Origin: an uncultured Flavobacteriaceae bacterium
GTDB lineage: Bacteria > Bacteroidota > Bacteroidia > Flavobacteriales > Flavobacteriaceae
Reading direction: 5' to 3'
Length of the DNA stretch: 64,000 nt
Assembly: GCA_938010765.1 (NCBI GenBank)
Contig: CALLVX010000085.1
Span: 1-64,000, forward strand
Shown: positions 1-9,900 of the stretch, piece by piece
Layout: every line of letters begins with the position of its first letter
Position numbering within the stretch: the first letter of the stretch is position 1
Position numbers and translations under genes: made by a program
Notes under the pieces: model-generated
The model's database searches: none
Told to the model about the DNA's origin: nothing
The model's input: the letters and a program-made list of their open reading frames with translations, nothing else

Positions 1-1
1 A

Positions 2-3000
2 GTCGGCCGAGAGGCGATGGAGTTCCGATGGGGCCTATCGGTAGGTTCGGTTTCCGAACTTCAAGATACATTAGGCTCCTTTTCGGGTAACGGCCGGCCG
101 ATGGAAAAAGGATATCAGGGCAAGGTGAAAGACCACAAAGACGCCGTTTCGGATTTTCGCTTGGCAACCGATTTTAAGGGGACCATGGAGGGTTGGCTCT
201 TACAAAGGGACTATGACGCCCTTCTTACATGGTGGTGCAAAGGGCTGGACGTCGATTGGGGCGACCTGTACGTTTCCGCCCCCCCCCGCCGTATGAGCCT
301 TCCGACCTACCCCTTTGCCAAAGAGCGTTATTGGCTCGATCCATCCGCCAGGGGAAGGGGTGCCACTTCGGGAAAGACCATGGCAATGCTACATCCCTTG
401 GTCCATCGCAATACCTCCGACCTGGCACAGATAAACTTCAGTTCTACCTTTAGCGGTGATGAGTTTTTCATTGAGGACTATGCATTGGAGCTTGGTGGAG
501 AACAACTAAAAGCACTTCCATTTATGGCGGCTATCGAGATGATAAGGGCTACTATTGTACAGGGGCTTGCTTCGAACAATGGAGTACCGGTTTTGGAGTT
601 GCGAAATCTTTGTTTTGGTTCATCGATAACGTTTGAAAAAGAGCGTCCTATACACATTGTCCTTTTTGGAAAAGATGATAAATCAGTCGTTTATGAGGTT
701 TATAGTGAGGACCAACAAGAGAGCTTGGTATATTGTCAAGGAGAAGGGCGTTACCTTGCTTTGAATCTTACGGACGACCAATTAGATATTCACGGTCTTA
801 TTGGGGAAATGGGGAACCATCCGGTAAGTGCAGAGACGTTCTACTCTTGTTTTTCAAACGATGGTATTTTGCACGGGTCTGCCTACAGGGGTATAAAAAC
901 ACTCTATATGGGCGAAGACCAATTGGTTGCACATTTAGTTTTACCCTTGGGACTAGAAAACGATATGGAAGACTACCATTTACATCCTGCTCTTGCAGAA
1001 AGTGCCCTTCAATCTGCCACCGCGTTAGTTCAAGATCTAAAACAATTTCCAACAAGTCCGTTGGTACCTGATTCTATAGAATCGGTTCGCATATTATCTT
1101 CCTGTACCAAGGAAATGCATGCGTGGGTGCGCCATGCCGATGACAGTAAGCGGCAATCTGCTCAAGGCAAGATAGACATCGACCTATGTGATCAAAACGG
1201 CACCATATGTGTTCAAATGCAAGGGATTTCTTATTTGAAGGAACCGGAAGTCGTAAGGCCAGAAACGATAAATTCCCATGCAACTCCTCAGCAGTTGGCA
1301 CCTATAGTTCATGCTCCGAAGGAAGTATTCTTTTCTACTAACAGGATTGAAAATAGTACATTAAGTCCTATCCAATCCAAAGGAACCCTGCGGGGACCGC
1401 TGGAGAAACCTACCGATATAGTGTTGGGCAGCTTGGACGCCACCTTTCCTAATAGTGGGTTTATACCTTCTAATATCAAAGTGCAAATAACTCTTTCAGC
1501 CCCGCAAGAAGTGCTAATTTCTAGAAAGAACGTTCCTATGGTACGTCTTTATGATAAAGGCGAAGGGATCTATACTTTGAAGATAAACTCAGGAGATGAA
1601 AACAAGCTTTCCCGCGAACTTATCGGTCAGTTGTTGGGTGCGCTTAACGTTGCTCGGGCGGCGGCAGAAATAAAGGTGCTCGTTGTGCAAGGTATAGAGG
1701 ATTATTTTTTACAAGGAGGAAGGGAAGCCTACAATCATGCTATAAAACAAAAACTTCACCTTGCGTTTGTCTCCTTTCCTTATCCTGTTATAGCCGCAAT
1801 GCAAGGAAATGCCCATGGCATCGGTTTTCTGATAGGTTCACTGTGCGATTTTGTAATCTTTGATCAACAAGGCACCTATGGTTACACCAGACCTGAAAAA
1901 GGTTTTTACCCTAGTTTGAAAGAACATGAATTTTTCCGTGAACGATTTGGAAGGGTACGCGCAAACGACTTTTTAATGCCATCACCAACAAATGTCGAAG
2001 GATTTATGGGTAGTGAGTTAAAGGCAAAAGGTTGGAAGTCTCCTATTGTTTCCAAGGCCGAGGTGATGGGCATAGCCAATCATCTTGCTAAAAATCTGTG
2101 TGGTAAGTCCCAAACTTCTCTACGTCTTTTGAAACAGCATTTGGCACGTCAGATCAAGTTCAAGGCCGAAAGATTGGGTAGGGTGCCGCTGCGCTCATAC
2201 GATACCATATCCAAAGCGAATAAAAACAGCAAACTTCCCACCCCATCGGGCTTTACGGTAAAGAGGAAAGGGAACGATATTTTGGTTGTACGCGTTCGGA
2301 AGAGTGGCAGTTTGGGTGCTTTGGCAAAAGGGTTGCGATCGTTCTTTACAAAGATGGATAACGCCCTTGTTAACGGCCCCATTGTTCTGACCAGTGGGTA
2401 TACCGAATTTGTTCCCAAAGACGCCACCGCATCGGATATATTGGAGTTAGCACAGGTGTTGTTGCGGTGCAAGCTTCCGATCATAGCGGTTTTAGGCAGC
2501 GGCACCAATTCATTCGGTTGGTTTTTGGGGCAGTTTTGTGATGCTACTTTCTATGATTCCAAAGCGACCTACAACGCTACCGATTTGTTGCAAGTACCGG
2601 AATTATCCAGCCGGGCGGCCATGATTTTTGCACATCGGTTCGGAGATTATTACGGTAGGGAAATTCTATTACTGGGTGGCGATCATAGCGGTAGTACCTT
2701 ACGCGAACGTGTAGGCACCATTAGGGCTTTCGAAAGAGACCGAATAGCATCGGAGGCTCTGAAATTGGCAGAGTCGTGGTCAAAGTTGCCACTGGAGATC
2801 CTGATGACATGGAAGCGGGAAAGTTCCAAGGCCATACAAAATAAGACCGACCGATTATCTGACTGGATAATCACCAAGGAAAAAGGTGCGAACCCGCAAA
2901 AAAATGGTCCCATTGCCCTAAGGTCATCGGTAGTCAAGGCCATACTTCATCCTGATGGTATTGTTGAAGTGCGCTTGGAGGACAGAGTGGCTAAAAATAT

Positions 3001-6000
3001 GTTTACCGATGCCTTAATAGAAGGCGTAACGGAAGTCTTTTCCCATATTGATCGAAACCCCTTTTACAAAGTAGTGGTGTTGACCGGTTATGACCATTAT
3101 TTCGCTTCTGGTGGCACCAAGGAAGGATTATTGGCCATTCAAGATGGCAAAAGTAAATTTACCGACACCAAAATATACCAAATGGCCATGGAGTGCAAAA
3201 TTCCGGTAATCGCTGCTATGCAAGGACATGCAATCGGTGCCGGATGGGGGTTGGGCATGTTCGCCGATTTTACCCTCTTTAGCAAGGAACGCAAATACAT
3301 GAGCCCCTATATGAGATATGGTTTTACCCCCGGGGCAGGGGCAACGTTTATATTTCCAAAGACCATGGGCCATGATCTGGCACGCGAGACACTACTTTTG
3401 GCCGATGAGTACTCTGGAGGTGAACTTAAGGAAAAAGGTCTTGAACTTCCTGTTTTGAACAAAGATGAAGTACTGGATCGGGCCATGCAATGGGCAAAAA
3501 GGCTGTCCCGGATTTCCAGAGCCGTGCTAACGGCATTTAAATCTCAGTTTACACAAAATCTTCTTCCCGAAGTCGAAAATACCTGCCAACTGGAATTGGA
3601 AATGCACCAGAAGACCTTTGTCGGTAACAAGGAAACATTAGATAGAATCGAAAGCAACTTTACCCACCGGCTCGAAGAACCGATCATGGAAATACGGAAG
3701 GCCGAGGAAATTTTGGATAAGGAATATCAAGAAATCGAGTCCGATGAGGATTTATTAGCCGATGTAATGTTCAATATCAAGGCATTTTTGGCCCAGGAAC
3801 TGCACCTACATCAGGACGAAATCGATGATGATACACAGTTTGTCGATATCGGATTGGACTCCATTACCGGGGTCACCTGGGTACGTAAAATCAACGATAA
3901 ATATGACACTTCCTTAGAAGCGACACAAATTTACAATTATACCACTTTGAACACCTTGGGTGCGTTCGTAAAAGAAGTGCTTGAAAAACGTGGAATCCCA
4001 ACGGAAAAAACGGTAGGCGACATCGCTGCTAAAAGAATGGCTCAAGACCCGGACTGGTTGCGGAACGGCGTGGAAAGGAACCTCTCCAATGGTGACTTGT
4101 CTTCGGATGTTATTTTCACCATAAAATCCTTTCTTGCGAAAGAGTTGCATATGCACGAGGATGAAATAGACGAGGATGCGCAGTTTGTAGATATAGGTCT
4201 GGATTCCATTACAGGGGTCACTTGGATTCGAAAAATAAACGACCATTATAAAACCTCCTTGGAGGCGACACAAATATATGGGTATCCTACTTTGGAAAAG
4301 CTTGGGGGCTTCGTGCTAGAAGAACTTGAAAAACTTGGTTTTTCCTCGACCGATATTTCCCTTAAAGAGGCCATCACCAAATCAAAGAAACCCTTTCCCA
4401 AGTCGGTTCTTCCTAAAAAGCAGGCTTTCAAGGCCATAAATCGCAAGCTGGCGTCCTTGCGAGACCGGCCATCGCCTAAGACCGCTGCAAAAAAAGCCGG
4501 GCATCATAATGTACAACCCATTGCTATAGTGGGTATGGCGGGGCAGTTTCCGGGGGCCATTGACAAAGAAGCGTTTTGGAAAAATATTGCAGAAGGTAAA
4601 AATTGCATCAAGGAAGTTCGGAAAGAGCGATGGGACATCAACGAATATTATAACGAAGGAACCCCTGTGCCCGGTAAAACGAACAGTAAGTGGATGGGTA
4701 GCTTAAGCGGGTACGATCAATTTGACCCTTTGTTTTTTACCATATCTCCCGTCGAGGCAGAAAGTATGGATCCCCAGCAACGCCTGTTTTTACAATCGTG
4801 CTGGCATAGTATAGAAGACGCAGGGTATAATCCCCAGGTCTTATCGGGGACCAAATGCGGAGTGTTCGTAGGTTGTGCAACTGGGGACTATCAATTATTA
4901 TCTCGGGAACAGCAATTAAGTTCCCAAGGGTTTACGGGAGGTACCTCATCTATTTTGGCTGCGCGTATTTCCTATTTCTTGAATCTTCAAGGCCCTTGTT
5001 TGGCGCTTGATACGGCATGCTCTTCCTCACTAGTGGCCATCGCAAATGCCTGTGACAGTTTGGTCTCCGGTTCAAGTGATAGTGCTTTGGCCGGCGGGGT
5101 ATACATAATGACCGGGCCCGAAATGCACGTTAAGACCGCACAGTCGGGCATGCTGTCACAAGATGGGAAATGCCACACTTTTGACCAAAGTGCCAACGGG
5201 TTCGTTCCAGGGGAAGGGGTCGGTGTGGTGATGCTAAAACGTCTTGAGGATGCGGAAAGAGATAATGATAGGATTTATGGGGTAATCCAAGGATGGGGAG
5301 TCAACCAAGACGGTAGAACCAATGGAATTACGGCCCCCAACGCAGTCTCCCAAACAGCATTGGAGCAAGAAGTTTACGATAAGTTTGAAATCAATCCCGA
5401 ACATATACAACTCGTGGAAGCTCATGGTACTGGCACCAAATTAGGCGACCCTATAGAGGTCGATGCACTTAAAAAGGCATTCGGAAAATATACGGCAAAG
5501 AACGATTATTGCGCCTTGGGTTCGGTAAAGAGCAATATAGGGCATTGTTTGACCGCTGCCGGAGTGGCGGGCTTCATGAAGGTCATGTTGGCCATGGAAA
5601 ACAAAAAATTACCCCCCACTATTAATTACGGGAAGCTAAACGAACACATCTCCTTGGAGAATAGCCCGTTCTATATCAATGATACGCTCAAAGATTGGGA
5701 GGTAGCACAAGGGGCCGTGCGGCAGGCTGCCCTAAGTGCCTTCGGTTTTAGCGGTACTAATGCACATATGGTATTGGGAGAATATGTCCCAAAAACGGTT
5801 GTAAAAGCACCCGTTATCGTGTTGACCCAACACCAAAAGTATATCGTCCCGTTATCGGCAAGAAACCCTGAACAGCTTGAGGAAATGGCGGAAAATTTGC
5901 TCTCCTATATCCAAGAAAATCAAAAAGACCTTGATTTGGTAGAAATGTCGTATACGCTGCAAGTCGGTCGCGAACCAATGGAAGAACGCCTAGGTTTTAT

Positions 6001-6679
6001 GGTGAAATCCGTAGCAGAGTTGGCCATAAAATTAGAGGCGTATCTACAAGGAGACGATACCGAAAAAGATGTTTATCAAGGGCAGGTAAAAAGGAATAAA
6101 GAGGGCCTTCGATTAGTATCCAAGGATCCCGAGATGAAAAGAATGATCATTGAAAAATGGGTATTGGACAAAAAATTGAACAAGTTGTTGGATTTGTGGG
6201 TCAAAGGATTGGCATTCGATTGGGAAATCCTCTATAATGACGGCAAGCCCCGACGATTACACTTGCCAATATACCCATTTGCAAAGGAACGGTACTGGAT
6301 AGAACGTGTTGAGCAGAGCCATCGATTTCAGGAAGTTGTGATGCCAACGGCTAAAGTTCATCCATTGCTGCATAAAAATGTCACAATCCTTAAAGAACAG
6401 GGATATGTCGACTCTGCGGCTACTACCGTGTCGAAAATCGTGCTGGAAAATGGGGACAACGATGGTAAACGAGCTAGGCCCCAACGAATCAATCTTCCAA
6501 CCTATCCATTTGCGCGTGAACACTGTTGGCCAGACCATGGTCCAGACCCAAAGCAACAAGTAGCGGAACCTCGTTCAAAAGTGGCAAACCTTCACTCAAT
6601 CGAGGTGCTAATCAATAAAATAGATCAGGATTCGGTAGATACGGATCAGGCCGTTCTGCTGCTAAAAGAACTGATATAA
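2..6679 (+). CDS. trans-AT polyketide synthase, 5'-partial: (KS linker)-DH*-ECH-ECH-ECH-ACP-ACP-KS
   Basis: The reading frame is open to the left edge; the first residues (VGREAM) belong to a post-KS linker, so a KS lies upstream. Numbering from Met at 17: linker ending LPTYPFAKERYW (~100); a DH fold (~125-415) whose catalytic His is Tyr155 and whose HPxLxD Asp is Glu328, so probably inactive; three ECH-fold domains (~515-725, 745-958, 972-1222), of which only the third keeps a full crotonase core (AMQGHAIGAG); two near-identical ACPs with attachment Ser1282 and Ser1397, each followed six residues later by Trp, the mark of beta-branching ACPs; an intact KS (~1500-1925, Cys1668, His1803, His1843). 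After the KS comes LPIYPFAKERYW, a DH stub, a second LPTYPFAREHCW and a C-terminal helical docking segment (~2195-2220). No AT domain is present. The upstream KS plus this DH*-ECH3-ACP2 unit forms a beta-branching module; the C-terminal KS starts the next module, finished on the following protein. Confidence 0.93.
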   Translation, partial: VGREAMEFRWGLSVGSVSELQDTLGSFSGNGRPMEKGYQGKVKDHKDAVSDFRLATDFKGTMEGWLLQRDYDALLTWWCKGLDVDWGDLYVSAPPRRMSLPTYPFAKERYWLDPSARGRGATSGKTMAMLHPLVHRNTSDLAQINFSSTFSGDEFFIEDYALELGGEQLKALPFMAAIEMIRATIVQGLASNNGVPVLELRNLCFGSSITFEKERPIHIVLFGKDDKSVVYEVYSEDQQESLVYCQGEGRYLALNLTDDQLDIHGLIGEMGNHPVSAETFYSCFSNDGILHGSAYRGIKTLYMGEDQLVAHLVLPLGLENDMEDYHLHPALAESALQSATALVQDLKQFPTSPLVPDSIESVRILSSCTKEMHAWVRHADDSKRQSAQGKIDIDLCDQNGTICVQMQGISYLKEPEVVRPETINSHATPQQLAPIVHAPKEVFFSTNRIENSTLSPIQSKGTLRGPLEKPTDIVLGSLDATFPNSGFIPSNIKVQITLSAPQEVLISRKNVPMVRLYDKGEGIYTLKINSGDENKLSRELIGQLLGALNVARAAAEIKVLVVQGIEDYFLQGGREAYNHAIKQKLHLAFVSFPYPVIAAMQGNAHGIGFLIGSLCDFVIFDQQGTYGYTRPEKGFYPSLKEHEFFRERFGRVRANDFLMPSPTNVEGFMGSELKAKGWKSPIVSKAEVMGIANHLAKNLCGKSQTSLRLLKQHLARQIKFKAERLGRVPLRSYDTISKANKNSKLPTPSGFTVKRKGNDILVVRVRKSGSLGALAKGLRSFFTKMDNALVNGPIVLTSGYTEFVPKDATASDILELAQVLLRCKLPIIAVLGSGTNSFGWFLGQFCDATFYDSKATYNATDLLQVPELSSRAAMIFAHRFGDYYGREILLLGGDHSGSTLRERVGTIRAFERDRIASEALKLAESWSKLPLEILMTWKRESSKAIQNKTDRLSDWIITKEKGANPQKNGPIALRSSVVKAILHPDGIVEVRLEDRVAKNMFTDALIEGVTEVFSHIDRNPFYKVVVLTGYDHYFASGGTKEGLLAIQDGKSKFTDTKIYQMAMECKIPVIAAMQGHAIGAGWGLGMFADFTLFSKERKYMSPYMRYGFTPGAGATFIFPKTMGHDLARETLLLADEYSGGELKEKGLELPVLNKDEVLDRAMQWAKRLSRISRAVLTAFKSQFTQNLLPEVENTCQLELEMHQKTFVGNKETLDRIESNFTHRLEEPIMEIRKAEEILDKEYQEIESDEDLLADVMFNIKAFLAQELHLHQDEIDDDTQFVDIGLDSITGVTWVRKINDKYDTSLEATQIYNYTTLNTLGAFVKEVLEKRGIPTEKTVGDIAAKRMAQDPDWLRNGVERNLSNGDLSSDVIFTIKSFLAKELHMHEDEIDEDAQFVDIGLDSITGVTWIRKINDHYKTSLEATQIYGYPTLEKLGGFVLEELEKLGFSSTDISLKEAITKSKKPFPKSVLPKKQAFKAINRKLASLRDRPSPKTAAKKAGHHNVQPIAIVGMAGQFPGAIDKEAFWKNIAEGKNCIKEVRKERWDINEYYNEGTPVPGKTNSKWMGSLSGYDQFDPLFFTISPVEAESMDPQQRLFLQSCWHSIEDAGYNPQVLSGTKCGVFVGCATGDYQLLSREQQLSSQGFTGGTSSILAARISYFLNLQGPCLALDTACSSSLVAIANACDSLVSGSSDSALAGGVYIMTGPEMHVKTAQSGMLSQDGKCHTFDQSANGFVPGEGVGVVMLKRLEDAERDNDRIYGVIQGWGVNQDGRTNGITAPNAVSQTALEQEVYDKFEINPEHIQLVEAHGTGTKLGDPIEVDALKKAFGKYTAKNDYCALGSVKSNIGHCLTAAGVAGFMKVMLAMENKKLPPTINYGKLNEHISLENSPFYINDTLKDWEVAQGAVRQAALSAFGFSGTNAHMVLGEYVPKTVVKAPVIVLTQHQKYIVPLSARNPEQLEEMAENLLSYIQENQKDLDLVEMSYTLQVGREPMEERLGFMVKSVAELAIKLEAYLQGDDTEKDVYQGQVKRNKEGLRLVSKDPEMKRMIIEKWVLDKKLNKLLDLWVKGLAFDWEILYNDGKPRRLHLPIYPFAKERYWIERVEQSHRFQEVVMPTAKVHPLLHKNVTILKEQGYVDSAATTVSKIVLENGDNDGKRARPQRINLPTYPFAREHCWPDHGPDPKQQVAEPRSKVANLHSIEVLINKIDQDSVDTDQAVLLLKELI

Positions 6680-6906
6680 TGTACTTCCCTGAAATCGCAT
6701 TCCGATCAAGCCCTGCGACCGATACCAAAGGGGTTTGTATTTATGGGCTACGGCGTTATGCGAAGATAAATTTAATTCGTACAGTTGGTCTTGCCGACCT
6801 TACAACAGCCTGTGAAGGGCCCAAAATTTATGGTGTTTAACAAAATTACTTCTCTAAGACTGTCTCTAGGACACACGATTTCGAAAAGAGATTAAATGAA
6901 AAGAAA
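6680..6906. other. intergenic gap between PKS genes
   Basis: These 227 bases separate two PKS genes that must cooperate. I see no ORF, no strong hairpin with a T-run and no clear TAnnTTTG promoter. The stretch may be a leader or spacer. Confidence 0.4.
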
Positions 6907-9900
6907 ATGATGGATTTTATAGAATATGTAGTTTCCGAGTTAAAACAAAAACGATTGTCAAAAGGGGATGCCCTATCGTTGATCGAACAGTTTTCCCAAA
7001 ATGGGTCGAATGGGAATACCTTGACGACCATTCACCCGTTGTTGCATGTCAACACATCCAATCTGTATCAGCAAAGCTATAGCACTTTTTTTAGCGGACA
7101 GGAACCTTTTCTTGAAGATCACCAAGTGAGATTGAATGGCGACCAGCTGATCAAAGTACTGCCGGGGGCGGCCTATTTGGAAATGGTGCGGGCCGCTATG
7201 GAGAATGCTTCGCCAAACGTTACCGAATCAAGTATATTGGAATTGCGGGACATCATGTGGCTAAGGCCATTTTTCGTTACGGAGAATAACCGGGTCGATA
7301 CGATATTAACGATCGGGGAAGACGAAAATACCCTTTTTCAAATCTACAGTCCAGCATCCGACTACGAGGCGCAAATCGTTCATTTTGAGGGACAGCTCGA
7401 TTTTCGGGACAGGACCGCCATACCCGCTCTCGATATCGCGAAGCTAAAGGGGGAAATGAACCAAGGAGAACTTACTTCCGAACGTATTTATGCCGCCTAT
7501 GACGCTATGGGGCTGGTCTATGGCCCGGCCCATCGGGTAGTCACCAACATTTATAAGGGAAATGACCAACTCGTTGCTCGGTTGCATTTACCGAAGGGGT
7601 CGTTTAACGATTCAAGCGACTATAGATTACACCCGTCCCTAATGGATGGAGCACTACAGTCTTCAATCGGTTTGTTGCCGGATTTAGGGGCGATTCCCGA
7701 AAATCCGATGGTCCCTTTTGCACTGGAGAAAATACAGGTACTGTCGCCATGTACCGAAGATATGTATGTCTGGGTTCGCTATTCGGAGGGAAGCGGCGCC
7801 GATAATAAAATCGTAAAACTGGATATTGATATTTCTGATAGCGAAGGAACTGTCTGTATTCGAATGGAAGGGTTTTCTTCGAAGGCGTTCCTCAATGAGG
7901 CAACCCGGGATGAAAGAAAGGAAAGTACCTTGAATCAGCTGTTGGCGGCACAAATTTGGGAGCCTTCCGATAACGAAATGGTGCTGCCAAAAAGAGAGGC
8001 CAAGTTCGTACAGGAATACATCATAATGTGCGACTTTCCGCCGTTGGATGCAGAGCAAATAGCGGAAAAATTTTCTGGGGTCCATTGCAGCTTCATATCC
8101 TTTTCTTCGAAAGACAATAGCGCGGTACGTTATCAGCACGTCGCCCTCTCCTGTTTTCAGCTAATTCAGGATATCATGAAGGCCAAGTTACCGGGAAAAG
8201 CGTCTTTTCAACTAGTTATCGCCCACACTCGAGAGAATGAAGTATTTACCGGACTATCCGGGATGTTGCGAACGGCCATGTTGGAAAATCCCCGACTCTG
8301 GACCCAGATCGTGCTATTACCCAACGACCGGCCATGGAAAGAACTTGTTCCGCAGCTACGTTTTGAGCAAACGCATCTGCGGGATACCGTTGTTAAATAT
8401 GAAAACGGCGTACGCCATTTACGGAAATTAAAGGAAATCGAGTTCGATGGGGAACGAACCACGGTATGCCTTAAAGAAAACGGGGCCTATTTGATTACGG
8501 GGGGTCTGGGGGGGCTTGGAATTCTTTTTGCAAAAGAAATTCTGTTGAAAACGAAAGATACCAAAGTTATTTTGACCGGTCGCTCCGAATTGACCTTAGA
8601 GAAAAAGACGGTACTTAAGACCTTAACGGAAAATACAGGGCGAGTTGAATACCTGCGACTGGATGTGGCCAACTTTGCCGAAGTACAAGCAGTCATGGAT
8701 ACCATCATCAAGAAGCATAAAAAACTCAACGGTATTTTTCATTCTGCCGGTATGGTGTCCGACAATTTCATACTGAAAAAATCGAGTAAGGAATTCACGA
8801 AAGTGCTGGAACCAAAAGTAATTGGGACCTTTAATCTCGATACCGCCTCTCAGAAGGTGGGTATGGATTTTTTGGTGCTCTTTTCTTCCGGCGTTTCGCT
8901 TTTAGGGAATGTGGGGCAGGCAGATTATGCAGCCGCAAATGGGTTTTTAGATCAGTTTGCCCGATATAAAAACCGGCTTGGCGAAAATCGTAAGACCAAG
9001 AAAAAGCTATATGCCATTAACTGGCCTCTGTGGGAAACCGGGGGAATGGCATTGGATCAAACCATGGTGGATACCATGAAGCGGGAAACCGGTATTCATC
9101 CTATCAAGACCGCAACGGGACTGGCAGCCTTTTACAAATGCTTGGAACTTGATTTATCCCAAATTTTGGTACTCGAAGGTGACCTGCAAAAAGTCCGACA
9201 AAGATTGTTTGAAGAAGAAACCATGGAAGAAACTGCAAGAGAGGTAGCTACTTCTCCTCCAATTACTTCAGCACCCATCGCCAACACACTAATACCAAAC
9301 AATCTGTTAGAAAAAACCAGGGAATACCTGCGAAAACAATTTTCGACGGTATTAAAAATCTCCATAAACAAAATAGACACCGCCGCCGCCCTTGAAAAAT
9401 ACGGGATCGACTCGGTGGTGGCTATGAACCTTACGGGACAGCTTGAAAAGACATTTGGAAAATTGTCCAAGACCTTATTTTTTGAATACCAGACCATTGA
9501 TGAGTTAAGCGAGTACATCTCCCGGAATTTTCAAGAAACGCTCCTTACCCTATTCTCGATCAAAAGTCGACCTGCACCCCTCAAGGAGGCACCCGCCGTT
9601 CCAAAAAAATCTAGGTCATTGACGGTACATAAGCCGAAAAGGCGATTAAATGCACTATCGAAAAACAAGGAAAGTCGGTATGAAAAGTCGTTAAATGACG
9701 TATTGAACGAACCGATCGCTATTGTTGGTTTAAGTGGGCGCTATCCTGAATCCATGAACATAGGGGAATTTTGGAGCAACCTTCGGGACGGGAAAGATTG
9801 TGTTACAGAGGTACCCAAAGAACGATGGGATTGGAATGCGTTTTATTCGCAGGATAAAACCAGTCCCGGGGCACATTCTAGTAAATGGGGGGGATTCATT

